From the NCBI GenBank assembly GCA_018266845.1, contig JAFDZO010000011.1, forward strand, positions 204,366-268,365: a stretch of 64,000 nt of DNA. Reading direction: 5' to 3'. Source of the stretch: Bacteroidota bacterium. Its GTDB lineage: Bacteria; Bacteroidota; Ignavibacteria; Tepidaquicellales; Tepidaquicellaceae. The notes beneath the pieces were generated by a model that was not told where the DNA came from, did no database searches, and was given only the letters and a program-made list of their open reading frames with translations. Positions 33,666-43,512 of the stretch are shown piece after piece (position 1 is the first letter of the stretch; every line of letters starts with the position of its first letter). Made by a program: the position numbers and the translations under genes.

Positions 33666-34247
33666 ATGGATAAGCAGGAAGTTTTAGAAATTTTCAAAAA
33701 AGCAGACGCATATCTCGAAGGGCATTTTGTGCTTACATCTGGCTATCACAGTCCGCAGTATTTTCAGAAATCAAAAGTTTTTCAATATCCTGAATTTAAT
33801 TCTGCTCTTGCAAAGGGCATAATAGAAAAATTTAAGGATAAAAAAATTGACGTTGTGCTTTCCCCTGCTGTTGGCGCTATTGTACTTGGGGCAGAAGTTG
33901 CGCGCCAGCTTGGTGTAAGATTTATTTTCGCCGAAAGAGAAAATGGAATCATGAGCATTCGCCGCGGATTTGAACTTCACGAAAATGAAAACGTTCTTGT
34001 CGTTGAAGATATTATCACAACGGGAGGAAGCGTGCAGGAAGTAATTGACATGTTGAAAAATTATCCCGTGAAAGTGAATATAACAGGAGTAGGTTACGTA
34101 ATTGACAGGCAGAGCGGAGTGGATTTTGGAGTTGAGCAGCATGCTCTTGCAACAGTTGAGGTTATAAAATTTAAGCCGGAGGAAGTGCCTGAATGGCTTG
34201 AAAAAATTCCAATCACAAAACCCGGCAGCAGATATTTAAAATCATAA
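33666..34247 (+). CDS. pyrE: Orotate phosphoribosyltransferase
   Basis: Adds ribose-5-phosphate from PRPP to orotate (pyrimidine step 5). 193 residues. FVLTSGYHSPQYFQKSKV is the substrate-binding start, and the PRPP loop is VLVVEDIITTGGSVQEV. The C-terminal region (PGSRYLKS) is intact. mscS-like gene follows after four bases, so the two form one unit. pyrB is elsewhere in the window. Confidence 0.94.
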   Translation: MDKQEVLEIFKKADAYLEGHFVLTSGYHSPQYFQKSKVFQYPEFNSALAKGIIEKFKDKKIDVVLSPAVGAIVLGAEVARQLGVRFIFAERENGIMSIRRGFELHENENVLVVEDIITTGGSVQEVIDMLKNYPVKVNITGVGYVIDRQSGVDFGVEQHALATVEVIKFKPEEVPEWLEKIPITKPGSRYLKS

Positions 34248-34251
34248 AAAA

Positions 34252-35286
34252 ATGATAGACGATATTTATAATTTTATTCAGCCGATAAAATATAATTTTT
34301 TAATCGCGATAATTATTTTTGCATCTTCATTCGTTTTCGCAAACCTTACTGCATTTATTATCAATAAATATCTGTCGAAAAAATCTCTTCTAAAGCAAAA
34401 ATTTTTCTCTGCGCGTTTTATCAGAATTATTCTTCCTTTCATAGGATTATTGGTATCGGTTAAGTACATCCGTTTATCACTAAAGGCAAAACAAATTTTT
34501 TCTTATGAGCCTTCATTTGTTATTATCGAAAATATAATCTTTGTTTGCGCAGTAGGTTTTGCAGGAATTATTTTTTTTAAGGCAATTGTTTTTTTATTTC
34601 ATAAGTGGGTAAAGAAGTCATCTTCTGATAAAGATATTGACGCAAATTTTTCTTCGCTGCTTTCAAAAATTTTAAAGCTTGTAATATTCATCATTGCTTT
34701 AATAATAGTGTTGGACAGGTTCGGCGTAAACATAAATTCATTTATAGTTTCGCTGGGTATCGGCTCACTTGCCGTTGCGCTTGCCGCGCAAGAAACACTG
34801 GCGAACATAATTGCGGGAATTGTGCTTTTAATTGACCGCCCTTTTATCATTGGAGATGTAATAAAAACAAACAGCGGAGCAATCGGCACTGTTCAATTAA
34901 TAGGTATCCGTTCTTGCAGGATTATTACATTAGACGGAAAACTTTTAATTCTCCCAAATACTGAACTGACAAAATCCAGCGTTACAAACCTGAGCTATAA
35001 TGAAGCTAACTATAAAATCAGATTCAGCTTCAATGTACCCTATCAAATTAAACTCGAAGATTTACAAAAAAACCTCTCTGAAAAATTTTCTAAGACTGAA
35101 AAAATATTAAAAGACCCGCCTCCTGCATTTATCTTTTCAAAGTTTAATCCTCAAAATTATGAAATAATACTTTTGTGTTACTGCAGAAACGAAGATAAAG
35201 GCACTTTAACTGAAAACCTCGCTAGAGAAAAAGTACTGGAAACTTTAGTAGAATTTGGAATGCCTAAATACACTGTTCCTAACTAA
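34252..35286 (+). CDS. MscS-family mechanosensitive channel
   Basis: Membrane protein of 344 residues with about five hydrophobic helices. The pore-lining helix has the small-residue pattern SLGIGSLAVALAAQETLANIIAGI typical of MscS TM3 (quoted in part: VALAAQETLANIIAGI). A beta domain follows (DRPFIIGDVIKTNSGAIGTV) and a cytoplasmic alpha/beta cage part. Releases solutes on osmotic downshock. Directly downstream of pyrE. Confidence 0.9.
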   Translation: MIDDIYNFIQPIKYNFLIAIIIFASSFVFANLTAFIINKYLSKKSLLKQKFFSARFIRIILPFIGLLVSVKYIRLSLKAKQIFSYEPSFVIIENIIFVCAVGFAGIIFFKAIVFLFHKWVKKSSSDKDIDANFSSLLSKILKLVIFIIALIIVLDRFGVNINSFIVSLGIGSLAVALAAQETLANIIAGIVLLIDRPFIIGDVIKTNSGAIGTVQLIGIRSCRIITLDGKLLILPNTELTKSSVTNLSYNEANYKIRFSFNVPYQIKLEDLQKNLSEKFSKTEKILKDPPPAFIFSKFNPQNYEIILLCYCRNEDKGTLTENLAREKVLETLVEFGMPKYTVPN

Positions 35287-35296
35287 TTTTTTTCCA

Positions 35297-35327
35297 TTTT
35301 AGAAGAACTAATAAATAGGTATATTTG
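35297..35327 (+). promoter_or_regulatory. Candidate Bacteroidota-type promoter
   Basis: TATATTTG at 35320-35327 matches TAnnTTTG; a TTTT at 35297-35300 lies exactly 19 bases upstream. It precedes the acyl-CoA dehydrogenase gene by 36 bases. Confidence 0.5.
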
Positions 35328-35363
35328 TAGTTTATTTCAAAATTTATCCGGCAATCTTAATTA

Positions 35364-36509
35364 ATGGATTTTAACCTATCAGAAAGAGAACTAGAAGTTC
35401 GAAAATTAGCAAGAGATTTTGCTAATAATGAAATTGCTCCCGTAATTGCAAAGTTTGATGAGTCAGAAGAATTTCCTATGGAAATTGCGCAGAAGATGGG
35501 TGAGCTTGGCTTCCTCGGAATTATCTTCCCGGAAGAATACGGCGGCGCAGGATTTACTACGACAGAATACGCTCTTATTATCGAAGAAATTTCAAAGATA
35601 GACCCGTCTGTAGGCTTAACTGTTGCTTCACACAACGGACTTTGCTCGAACCATATTTACTCATACTCAAACGAAGCATTAAAGAAAAAATATATGCCTG
35701 ATTTGACTTCAGGCAAAAGTCTCGGAGCATGGGGGCTTACCGAAGCTGTTTCAGGAAGTGATGCTGCAGGTATGGCAACGACGGCAGATAAAAAAGACGG
35801 GCACTATGTTTTGAACGGAAGCAAGATGTTTATCACTCAGGGAACAGTCGGCGGAACATATGTAGTAACTGCAATCACAGATAAGGCAAAAGGCAAGAAA
35901 GGTATTTCTGCTTTTGTATTGGAAAAAGGAATGAAGGGTTTTACAACTGCTCCGATAAAACATAAACTTGGAATGCGTTCGTCAGATACGGCTGAATTGA
36001 TTTTTGATAATGTTGAAGTGCCTGCCGAAAATTTAATCGGTGATGAAGGCGCAGGATTTAATCAGGCAATGGAAATTTTGAACGGCGGCAGAATTGCCAT
36101 CGCAGCATTATCAGTCGGTATTGCGCAAGGCGCATTAGACCTCGCCTTAAAATATTCAAAAGAAAGAAAACAGTTCGGAAAATCACTATCGGAGTTTCAG
36201 GGAATACAGTTCAAGCTTTCTGATTTAGCAGTTGAAGTAGAAGCAGCAAGGCTCCTTACTTTAAGAGCAGCCAAATTGAAAGATGAAAAGAAACCATTTG
36301 CAATGGAAGCATCAATGGCAAAATATTTTGCATCTGAAGCAGCATGCAAGGCAACAACTGAATCATTGCAAATTCACGGCGGCTATGGATATATGAAGGA
36401 ATTTATAATTGAAAAACTTTACAGAGATGTAAAGCTTTTAACAATCGGTGAAGGAACATCAGAAGTGCAGAAGATGATTATTGCCAGAAATCTTTTACAA
36501 ATGTATTAA
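35364..36509 (+). CDS. Acyl-CoA dehydrogenase (short-chain/butyryl type)
   Basis: FAD enzyme of beta-oxidation, 381 residues. The substrate-side motif AWGLTEAVSGSDAAGMATTA and flavin site FITQGTVGGTYVVTA are typical. The catalytic base is E363 in LTIGEGTSEVQ, the position used by short- and medium-chain enzymes. IHGGYGYMKEF is also present. Single gene behind its own promoter and terminator; no etfAB adjacent. Confidence 0.92.
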   Translation: MDFNLSERELEVRKLARDFANNEIAPVIAKFDESEEFPMEIAQKMGELGFLGIIFPEEYGGAGFTTTEYALIIEEISKIDPSVGLTVASHNGLCSNHIYSYSNEALKKKYMPDLTSGKSLGAWGLTEAVSGSDAAGMATTADKKDGHYVLNGSKMFITQGTVGGTYVVTAITDKAKGKKGISAFVLEKGMKGFTTAPIKHKLGMRSSDTAELIFDNVEVPAENLIGDEGAGFNQAMEILNGGRIAIAALSVGIAQGALDLALKYSKERKQFGKSLSEFQGIQFKLSDLAVEVEAARLLTLRAAKLKDEKKPFAMEASMAKYFASEAACKATTESLQIHGGYGYMKEFIIEKLYRDVKLLTIGEGTSEVQKMIIARNLLQMY

Positions 36510-36535
36510 TAAAATTTTTACTTTTATTATCAAAG

Positions 36536-36570
36536 CCTGGCAGATTTTTATTTGTCAGGTTTTTTATTTT
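36536..36570 (+). terminator. Terminator of the acyl-CoA dehydrogenase gene
   Basis: CCTGGCA pairs with TGTCAGG (one G-U) around an AT-rich loop, followed by TTTTTTATTTT, 26 bases after the stop. Confidence 0.8.
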
Positions 36571-36592
36571 AGAGAAAAAACAAATTTACTCT

Positions 36593-36618
36593 AATACCGA
36601 AACCCCTGTTTCGGTATT
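36593..36618. repeat. 26-bp hairpin repeat, loop CCCT
   Basis: AATACCGAAAC, loop CCCT, GTTTCGGTATT: a perfect 11-bp stem. Its core is the reverse complement of the next hairpin. Confidence 0.85.
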
Positions 36619-36648
36619 TGCATACGCGCAAATTTCAAGTATAATAGA

Positions 36649-36674
36649 CATTGCGAAACAGGGGTTTCGCAATG
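36649..36674. repeat. 26-bp hairpin repeat, loop AGGG, in the ftsY leader
   Basis: CATTGCGAAAC, loop AGGG, GTTTCGCAATG: a perfect 11-bp stem ending 13 bases before the ftsY ATG, with the ribosome site GAGGA beginning at its last base. Confidence 0.85.
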
Positions 36675-36687
36675 AGGAACAAATAAC

Positions 36688-37632
36688 ATGGGATTTTTTG
36701 ATAAGTTCAAATTTTCAAAATTAAAAGAAGGTTTAACAAAAACCAAAGATGATTTATTCGGCAAAGTAAACCGTTTAATAAAAGCTAAGGGAAAGATAGA
36801 CGATGACTTCTTAGCGCAGCTTGAAGAAATTTTTATCTCATCGGATATCGGGTATGATACGGCAGAGGTTTTAATCACAAACATTAAAGAAAGAACAAGC
36901 AAAGATAAATACGAAACTGAAGAAGAGCTTAACGGGTTAATACAGGATGAGCTAAAGAAAATTTTCGCGCAGAGTACGTCGGAGTTTAAGACGTTCGACT
37001 TTAACATTACGAAGAAGCCTTATGTGATTATGATTGTTGGCGTGAATGGAGTCGGAAAGACAACATCCATCGGCAAGCTTGCATACAATTTTAAGAATGC
37101 AGGTAAGTCAGTTGTTATCGGTTCGGCTGATACATTCAGGGCAGCTGCAAATGACCAGCTTGAAATCTGGGCAAAGAGAGCCGGAGTGGATATAATTCAG
37201 AATCCTAAAAGCAGCGACCCGGCAGCAGTGGCATTTGATACGGTAAAATCGGCAGTAACAAAAGGAACGGACATTGTTATCATTGATACAGCAGGAAGGC
37301 TTCACAATAAATCTCACCTGATGGAAGAACTGAAGAAGATTAAAAGAGTAATACAAAAAATTACGCCTGATATTCCGAATGAAATATTTTTAGTGATAGA
37401 TGCAACGACGGGACAGAACGGATTGAATCAGGCAAAGGAATTTTCAAAAGCGATGGAAGGATTAACAGGAATAATTTTAACTAAACTTGACGGAACTGCT
37501 AAGGGCGGAATTGTGATAAAGATAAGCCAGGAGATGGGAGTGCCTGTGAGGTTTATAGGTGTAGGCGAGCAAATTGACGACTTACAGGAATTCGACAGTG
37601 AAAATTTTATCAAAGCATTGTTTGAAAAATAA
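36688..37632 (+). CDS. ftsY: Signal recognition particle receptor FtsY
   Basis: SRP GTPase that receives ribosome-SRP complexes at the membrane. 314 residues: short N domain, then the G domain with GVNGVGKTTSIGKLA, DTFRAAANDQL, DTAGRLHNKSHL and TKLDGTAKGG. The acidic A domain of E. coli is absent, as in many Bacteroidota. mutL follows after 17 bases. Confidence 0.95.
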   Translation: MGFFDKFKFSKLKEGLTKTKDDLFGKVNRLIKAKGKIDDDFLAQLEEIFISSDIGYDTAEVLITNIKERTSKDKYETEEELNGLIQDELKKIFAQSTSEFKTFDFNITKKPYVIMIVGVNGVGKTTSIGKLAYNFKNAGKSVVIGSADTFRAAANDQLEIWAKRAGVDIIQNPKSSDPAAVAFDTVKSAVTKGTDIVIIDTAGRLHNKSHLMEELKKIKRVIQKITPDIPNEIFLVIDATTGQNGLNQAKEFSKAMEGLTGIILTKLDGTAKGGIVIKISQEMGVPVRFIGVGEQIDDLQEFDSENFIKALFEK

Positions 37633-37649
37633 ATATTGAGTGCGAAGAA

Positions 37650-39482
37650 TTGTCCGATAAAATAAAAATATTACCCCCTTCCCTATCCAATAAAATTGCT
37701 GCGGGTGAAGTTGTATCCAGACCGGAATCTGTTGTGAAAGAGCTTATGGAAAACTCAATCGATGCCGGAGCGGAAAACATCTGCCTCATTATAAAAGAAG
37801 CGGGCAAAAATTTAATTCAGGTTATAGATGACGGTATAGGAATGACGGAAGCCGATGCTTTGATGAGCTTTGAGAGACACTCCACAAGTAAGATTGCAAC
37901 TTATGATGACCTTGAGGCGATAAAAACGCTTGGCTTCAGAGGAGAGGCGCTGGCTTCTATAGCTTCTATTGCACATGTAGAGCTTAAGACAAAAACGGAA
38001 AATGAAGATGTGGGGACCTTCATAAAAATTGACGGCGGTGAGTTTAAGGAAGTAACGAAAATTTCCGCGGAGCGCGGTTCCTCTTTTACGATTAAAAATT
38101 TATTTTACAATACTCCGGGGAGAAGAAATTTTTTAAAGTCGAACCAGACGGAGTTCAAACACATATACGAGACTTTTATAAAGCTTGCCATTTCACATCC
38201 GCACATAGGATTTAAATTTATCAATAACGAAGATACGATTTTTGATTTGCCAAGGCAGGAACTTCTTGAAAGAATAGTTGATTTATTCGGAACGCCGTTT
38301 TCGGAATCACTGATAAAAGTTCATTCCGAAAATCAATATATAAAAATCAACGGATATATATCTAAGCCAAACTTCACGAAGAAATCAAAACAAGACCAGT
38401 ATTTTTATCTCAATGAAAGATTTTTCACAAGCAAAAATCTTAACTTCGCTGTCTATTCAGGTTACGATGATTTGATTGATAAGGGAGATTATCCATCATT
38501 CTTTTTATTTATAGAAACTGACCCAAAGAAAGTGGATGTGAATGTTCATCCTTCCAAGCTTGAAGTGAAGTTTGAGGAAGAAGGCGCAGTTTTTGGCTTT
38601 ATTAGAAATTCGGTTAAGAATGCTTTGCGCGAAGCTGATTTAGTTTTCAATGTTGGATTTAACAAGCAGGAGAATATTCAGGGAACGGATAAAGAAGAGA
38701 CATTTTATTATAAATCCCCTGTTTCAGGAGAGCCGAAAAATTATTCGGGAAATTTTTCACAAAGCAAATCTTTTACATTTGAGAAAGAGCCTGCGAAGAT
38801 AACCTCAATTTTTGAAGCGTCAAGAATTGTAGAGGAAACAGGAAACGAGTTAAATTTATCGGAAGAGCCGCAAACACAGTCCAACATTATTGAGCATAAG
38901 CGAAACGAAGAGACAAGCTTTAATGTATGGCAATACAGGTTAAAATATATCATGTGTCAGACTGAAAGCGGACTTATGATAATTGATATGCACGCCGCGC
39001 ATGAGAGAATATTGTATGAGAGAGCGCTGCTAATGCTTGAGTCGCAGTCGTCATTTGCGCAGCAGCTTTTGATTCCTATAAAATTTAAACTGACAAAAAT
39101 AGATTTTCAGATTGCTATGGAATTAAAGCAGGAGCTTTTCAATCTCGGCTTTAATTTTAAAGAAGGCAAAGATGAAACTATTGAGTTGTATGGACTTCCT
39201 GCCGATGTGAAGCCCGGCAATGAAAACAAAATTTTTCAGGAACTAATTGACCAGTACAAAGAATACGAAATGAAGTTGAATCTTGAGAAGCGTGATAACC
39301 TGGCGAAGTCATTTGCCTGCCACAGCGCAGTTAGAACCGGCGATGCACTAAAAAAAGAAGAAATGATAAGATTAATTGACGATTTATTTGCATGCAAGAT
39401 GCCTTATGTGTGTCCCCATGGCAGACCAACCGTGATAAGGATTACTACCGAAGAATTAGACAGCAGATTTTCGAGAACGTAA
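37650..39482 (+). CDS. mutL: DNA mismatch repair protein MutL
   Basis: GHKL ATPase of mismatch repair, 610 residues. N-terminal motifs ELMENSIDAGA, DDGIGM and GFRGEALASIASI are intact. The C-terminal domain has the endonuclease metal motif DMHAAHERILYE (the DQHA(x)2E(x)4E pattern) and VCPHGRP. So this is a nicking MutL, as in organisms without MutH. Start is TTG at 37650, just ahead of the conserved IKILPPSLSNKIAAGEVV. Confidence 0.95.
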   Translation: MSDKIKILPPSLSNKIAAGEVVSRPESVVKELMENSIDAGAENICLIIKEAGKNLIQVIDDGIGMTEADALMSFERHSTSKIATYDDLEAIKTLGFRGEALASIASIAHVELKTKTENEDVGTFIKIDGGEFKEVTKISAERGSSFTIKNLFYNTPGRRNFLKSNQTEFKHIYETFIKLAISHPHIGFKFINNEDTIFDLPRQELLERIVDLFGTPFSESLIKVHSENQYIKINGYISKPNFTKKSKQDQYFYLNERFFTSKNLNFAVYSGYDDLIDKGDYPSFFLFIETDPKKVDVNVHPSKLEVKFEEEGAVFGFIRNSVKNALREADLVFNVGFNKQENIQGTDKEETFYYKSPVSGEPKNYSGNFSQSKSFTFEKEPAKITSIFEASRIVEETGNELNLSEEPQTQSNIIEHKRNEETSFNVWQYRLKYIMCQTESGLMIIDMHAAHERILYERALLMLESQSSFAQQLLIPIKFKLTKIDFQIAMELKQELFNLGFNFKEGKDETIELYGLPADVKPGNENKIFQELIDQYKEYEMKLNLEKRDNLAKSFACHSAVRTGDALKKEEMIRLIDDLFACKMPYVCPHGRPTVIRITTEELDSRFSRT

Positions 39483-39491
39483 AATCAAATT

Positions 39492-40556
39492 ATGTTCAAC
39501 ATCAATCCCGACATAAAAAAATCACCAACACTACCTTCTTCTTTTTACAGAGACGAAAAATATTTCGAAGATTCCAAAGAAAAAATTTTTACAAAGACCT
39601 GGCAGTTTATAGGCGATACAGATTTAGTAAAAGTGCCGGGACAGGTTTATCCTTTCACTCTTCTTGACGGATATTTAAACGAACCATTACTTTTAACACG
39701 AGACTACGATGATAATATTAATTGCCTGTCAAATATTTGCACGCACAGAGCAAATATAGTTTGTGACGGAGTGGATAATGTAAAATCGCTCCGCTGCCGT
39801 TATCATGGCAGACAGTTTGAGTTGAACGGACTGTTTAAATTTATGCCGGAGTTTGAAGGCTGTGAAAACTTCCCTTCAGATAAGGACAATCTGCCAAAAA
39901 TCCCTTTTGAAATTTTTAATAATTTTATTTTTACATCGTTAAATCCTTATGCACCTTTCGAAGATTTTTTTAAAGAAATAAAAGAAAGACTTTACTGGTT
40001 TCCTTTTCATAAACTTAGATTAGATACCTCACGCTCTAAGGATTATCTTGTCAAAGCGCACTGGGCTTTGTACTGCGAAAACTATCTGGAAGGGTTTCAC
40101 ATTCCTTATGTTCATAAGGGGTTGAACGATGTTTTGGACTATTCAAATTACACGCAGGAAATTTATAAGTATTGTAATCTTCAGGTAGGAATGGCAAAAT
40201 CCGGCGAAGTAATATTCGATGAATCGCCCGAAAAAAATATTGCTGCATATTACTATTGGGTATTCCCTAATATGATGTTTAATTTTTATCCATGGGGACT
40301 TTCAATAAATATTGTAAAGCCGATAGAAAAAAACCTAACCAAAGTTTCTTTTCTCACGTATATATCCGATGAAAGCAAATACGATACAGGAGCAGGCTCT
40401 TCCTTAGATAGAGTAGAGCGCGAAGATGAGGCAATTGTAGAAAATGTTCAAAAAGGCATTAACTCAAGTTTATACAAGGCAGGAAGGTTTTCTCCTTCGC
40501 GTGAAACTGGGGTGCATCATTTTCATCTTCTCATTGATGAGTTTATGTCGAAATAA
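39492..40556 (+). CDS. Rieske non-heme iron oxygenase, alpha subunit
   Basis: 354 residues. The Rieske [2Fe-2S] site is CTHRAN with CRYHGRQF (C-x-H and C-x2-H). The mononuclear iron ligands are likely in NYLEGFHIPYVHKGL plus a C-terminal acidic residue. Overall shape is of the ring-hydroxylating dioxygenase/choline monooxygenase group. No reductase or beta subunit is adjacent, so the substrate is open. The gene starts nine bases after mutL. Confidence 0.85.
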   Translation: MFNINPDIKKSPTLPSSFYRDEKYFEDSKEKIFTKTWQFIGDTDLVKVPGQVYPFTLLDGYLNEPLLLTRDYDDNINCLSNICTHRANIVCDGVDNVKSLRCRYHGRQFELNGLFKFMPEFEGCENFPSDKDNLPKIPFEIFNNFIFTSLNPYAPFEDFFKEIKERLYWFPFHKLRLDTSRSKDYLVKAHWALYCENYLEGFHIPYVHKGLNDVLDYSNYTQEIYKYCNLQVGMAKSGEVIFDESPEKNIAAYYYWVFPNMMFNFYPWGLSINIVKPIEKNLTKVSFLTYISDESKYDTGAGSSLDRVEREDEAIVENVQKGINSSLYKAGRFSPSRETGVHHFHLLIDEFMSK

Positions 40557-40620
40557 TTCTAAATTGAATTTGGAAAACAATAAACATATTTTTAGAAAAC
40601 AGTTAACTTAAATTAATATT

Positions 40621-40926
40621 ATGGAGACACCTATATTCAGCAGCCAGCCCATAGATGTAGTATTTTTAGTATTCAGTTTGTTTTTTCCCAGAATCTCTAT
40701 TATAGGGTTTTTCTTTTTTGATTCGCTTCCGGCAACTACACTAAATAACCTACTAAGCGTACTCCTGACCGTTTTTTTCCCGCGAATTCTGGTCATCATT
40801 ATGATAGCACAGCATATGGGCACACAGAATCCATGGTTTTGGATTCACATTGTTGTCGCGCTTCTTGTATATTTATCCGGCAGTAAATGGAGTAAAAGAA
40901 GATTCGGAAAAGGCAGAAAGGATTAA
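40621..40926 (+). CDS. Small membrane protein of unknown function
   Basis: 101 residues with about three hydrophobic segments (VVFLVFSLFFPRISIIGFFF; LLSVLLTVFFPRILVIIMIA; WIHIVVALLVYLSG). Two of them share an FFPRI motif, suggesting an internal repeat. A basic tail (KWSKRRFGKGRKD) should face the cytoplasm. No family recognised. Confidence 0.68.
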   Translation: METPIFSSQPIDVVFLVFSLFFPRISIIGFFFFDSLPATTLNNLLSVLLTVFFPRILVIIMIAQHMGTQNPWFWIHIVVALLVYLSGSKWSKRRFGKGRKD

Positions 40927-41043
40927 TGAATCCGTTTCATTTCCTGATAATTTTACCCAATTTTATTTCGTTATTCCCATACTGACAGATTAAACCTTTA
41001 TGGTTTAAATTTGTCTAACTCTTATTCCACTAAACACAGCCTA

Positions 41044-43509
41044 ATGAAAAAGTACATAGCTCTTGTATTGTTTTTGCTTTCATCAATTCAAGTTTTCTCT
41101 CAGGATAATCCGCAGGATAAATTCACACCGGAAATGCGTGAGAAATTTAAAAATTTCAAAGGCACAATTACAGGATTTGTAATTGATAAAGACACTAAAG
41201 CCCCAATTGCGGCTGTTACCGTCCAGATTTTCAAGCAGAAGGATTCCTCTTTAGCGGGAGGTATTGAAACCGATGCTGCGGGCAAGTTTATCCTCAACAA
41301 TGTAAAAGCCGGAAGATATAAACTTGTTGCAAGCTTTGCCGGGTACAAAAAAGCAGTTATGACAGATATTATGCTCACTCCGCAAACGCCTGAACTTGTC
41401 CTTGATACGATTAAAATGTCAACAGGGGTAACAACTGAACAGATAGATGTTACAGCAGAGAAATCATTCATTGAATTTAAGCCCGATAAAAAAGTGTTTA
41501 ATGTCGAAAAAGGAATGTCAACTACGGGCGGTAATGCAATTGATGTTTTAAAAAATATTCCCGGAGTTACCGTTGATCAGGATAACAATATCAGCTTCCG
41601 CGGCAGCGGGAACATAAAAGTTATGATTGACGGAAGACCATTCGGATTAAACAGCTCTAATATATCTACAATACTTGAGCAAATGCCGGCTGATAAAATT
41701 TCTTCTATAGAATTGATGACAAACCCAACTGCGAAGTTTGACGCAGAAGGCTCATCGGGTGTGATAAATATCGTTCTGAAGAAAAACGACATGTCGGGTA
41801 TGAACGGAAGTGTTTCAGCAAGTATTGGTAACGGTGATAAGTACAACAGCTCTTTAACTTTAAACAAAAAAACTAAGGATTATAACCTTAGCGGCAGCTA
41901 TGATATGAGGTTGTTTAATATGACTATGAACGGCTTCAACAGCAGGGAGCTTTTTGGAAGCAGCACAATTACAGATATATCGCAGAGAAACGAAAACAAT
42001 ATGCGAATGGAAGCGCATAATGTAAGAACAGGATTCGATTGGACTTTAAATCAGAAACAAAATCTCGGATTAAATTTTTCTTTTAACAGCCGTTCGAGAA
42101 ACCGCAACGGAAATTCGTTTTCCTCAGTTTTTAGCGGCTCTGCATTAACGAGTGATTATCTTACGAGAGAATATAATTTGAACGACGGAAAAACTTACAG
42201 TGTCGGAGCTAATTTCTTAAACAAGTTTGATAACCCAAAACACACCCTGACGGGTGATTTCAGCTACACTCATACGGATGGAAACGTAACCTTAAACAGC
42301 TTTAACGATTATACCATACCCGCAACCCCTGAATCGAAAATGAATCAATTTAATACAGATAAAAATGATGAAGTAAGTTTTCAGCTTGATTATGTAAATC
42401 CTTCTTCCGAAGATAGAAAGTTTGAAGCCGGAGCGAAATCAATCTACAGAAAAATAAATGACGATAACAGAACGGAAAACTACAGCTACTCTTCCAATAG
42501 TTTCGTAACAGATACTTCGCTTTCAAATATATTCAACTATCAGGAAATTATTAACTCTGCGTATATTGCATACACTGATAAAATCGGCAATTTCGGATAC
42601 CAAATCGGCTTGCGTGGAGAGCAGACAAATACGAAGGGCGAGCAGATTACGCAAAATTCAAGTTTCACAAAGAGTTATTTCAGTCTTTTCCCTAATATAA
42701 GCCTTTCACAAAAGCTTGGCTTAACGGAAGAGCTTCAGCTAAGTTATTCAAGAAGAATAAGAAGACCGGATATAGGAGACTTGAACCCATTCCTTAATAC
42801 ATCAGACCCGCTAAACTATCAATCAGGAAATCCTGATTTGGACCCTGAGTTTATTAACTCTCTTGAACTTAACTTTGTAAAATATTTTACATCGGCAATA
42901 ATTACGCCTTCTCTTTATTTCAGGCAGACCAATGATAAAATTTCAAGAGTAAGAATACCCTACGACAGCGTAATTACGTTAGCAACACAGAAGAATTTTT
43001 CCAGTTCGCGTTCTTATGGCTTTGAAGTTACTGTAAATGCGACTCCATATAAAATCTGGATGCTGAACGGAACAATCGGATACTCCAAAACAGAAAATGA
43101 TGCAACAAACCTTACCGGACAAACAAGCTCTGCTTATTCCTGGAACGGAAGACTTTTTACTTCGCTAAATCTGCCGGAGGATTTTGGAATTCAGGCTACT
43201 TATTTCTATACCGGAGCAAATCTTTCTGCTCAAGGTCGAATAGACCCGTTTAGCAATGCAGAACTAAGTTTGAAAAAAGATTTTCTTAGCAAGCAGCTTT
43301 CGGTAAGCCTAAGAATATCGGATATTTTCAACTCGCAAAAGTTTCACGGAACTATATCGGATGCAACATTCTATGATGAGTTTGAAAGAAAGAGAGATTC
43401 AAGAACTGTATTTCTTAGCGTAACTTATAAGTTCGGCTCTGAAATGAGCAGAGACAGAAAGAAAAGAAGAGATAATAATGAACCGGTTGATATGCCTGAC
43501 GGATTTTGA
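41044..43509 (+). CDS. TonB-dependent-receptor-like outer-membrane protein
   Basis: About 821 residues. Signal peptide MKKYIALVLFLLSSIQVFS; an in-frame TTG at 41011 would place 11 residues before it, so the ATG at 41044 is used. Then a carboxypeptidase-regulatory-like domain (GFVIDKDTKAPIAAVTVQIF), a plug (NAIDVLKNIPGVTVDQDN, VMIDGRPFG) and a long beta-barrel (OMP_b-brl_3 type). The end is MPDGF after a basic patch, not a canonical barrel aromatic end. Likely imports or binds an unknown ligand. Confidence 0.87.
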   Translation: MKKYIALVLFLLSSIQVFSQDNPQDKFTPEMREKFKNFKGTITGFVIDKDTKAPIAAVTVQIFKQKDSSLAGGIETDAAGKFILNNVKAGRYKLVASFAGYKKAVMTDIMLTPQTPELVLDTIKMSTGVTTEQIDVTAEKSFIEFKPDKKVFNVEKGMSTTGGNAIDVLKNIPGVTVDQDNNISFRGSGNIKVMIDGRPFGLNSSNISTILEQMPADKISSIELMTNPTAKFDAEGSSGVINIVLKKNDMSGMNGSVSASIGNGDKYNSSLTLNKKTKDYNLSGSYDMRLFNMTMNGFNSRELFGSSTITDISQRNENNMRMEAHNVRTGFDWTLNQKQNLGLNFSFNSRSRNRNGNSFSSVFSGSALTSDYLTREYNLNDGKTYSVGANFLNKFDNPKHTLTGDFSYTHTDGNVTLNSFNDYTIPATPESKMNQFNTDKNDEVSFQLDYVNPSSEDRKFEAGAKSIYRKINDDNRTENYSYSSNSFVTDTSLSNIFNYQEIINSAYIAYTDKIGNFGYQIGLRGEQTNTKGEQITQNSSFTKSYFSLFPNISLSQKLGLTEELQLSYSRRIRRPDIGDLNPFLNTSDPLNYQSGNPDLDPEFINSLELNFVKYFTSAIITPSLYFRQTNDKISRVRIPYDSVITLATQKNFSSSRSYGFEVTVNATPYKIWMLNGTIGYSKTENDATNLTGQTSSAYSWNGRLFTSLNLPEDFGIQATYFYTGANLSAQGRIDPFSNAELSLKKDFLSKQLSVSLRISDIFNSQKFHGTISDATFYDEFERKRDSRTVFLSVTYKFGSEMSRDRKKRRDNNEPVDMPDGF

Positions 43510-43512
43510 TTT

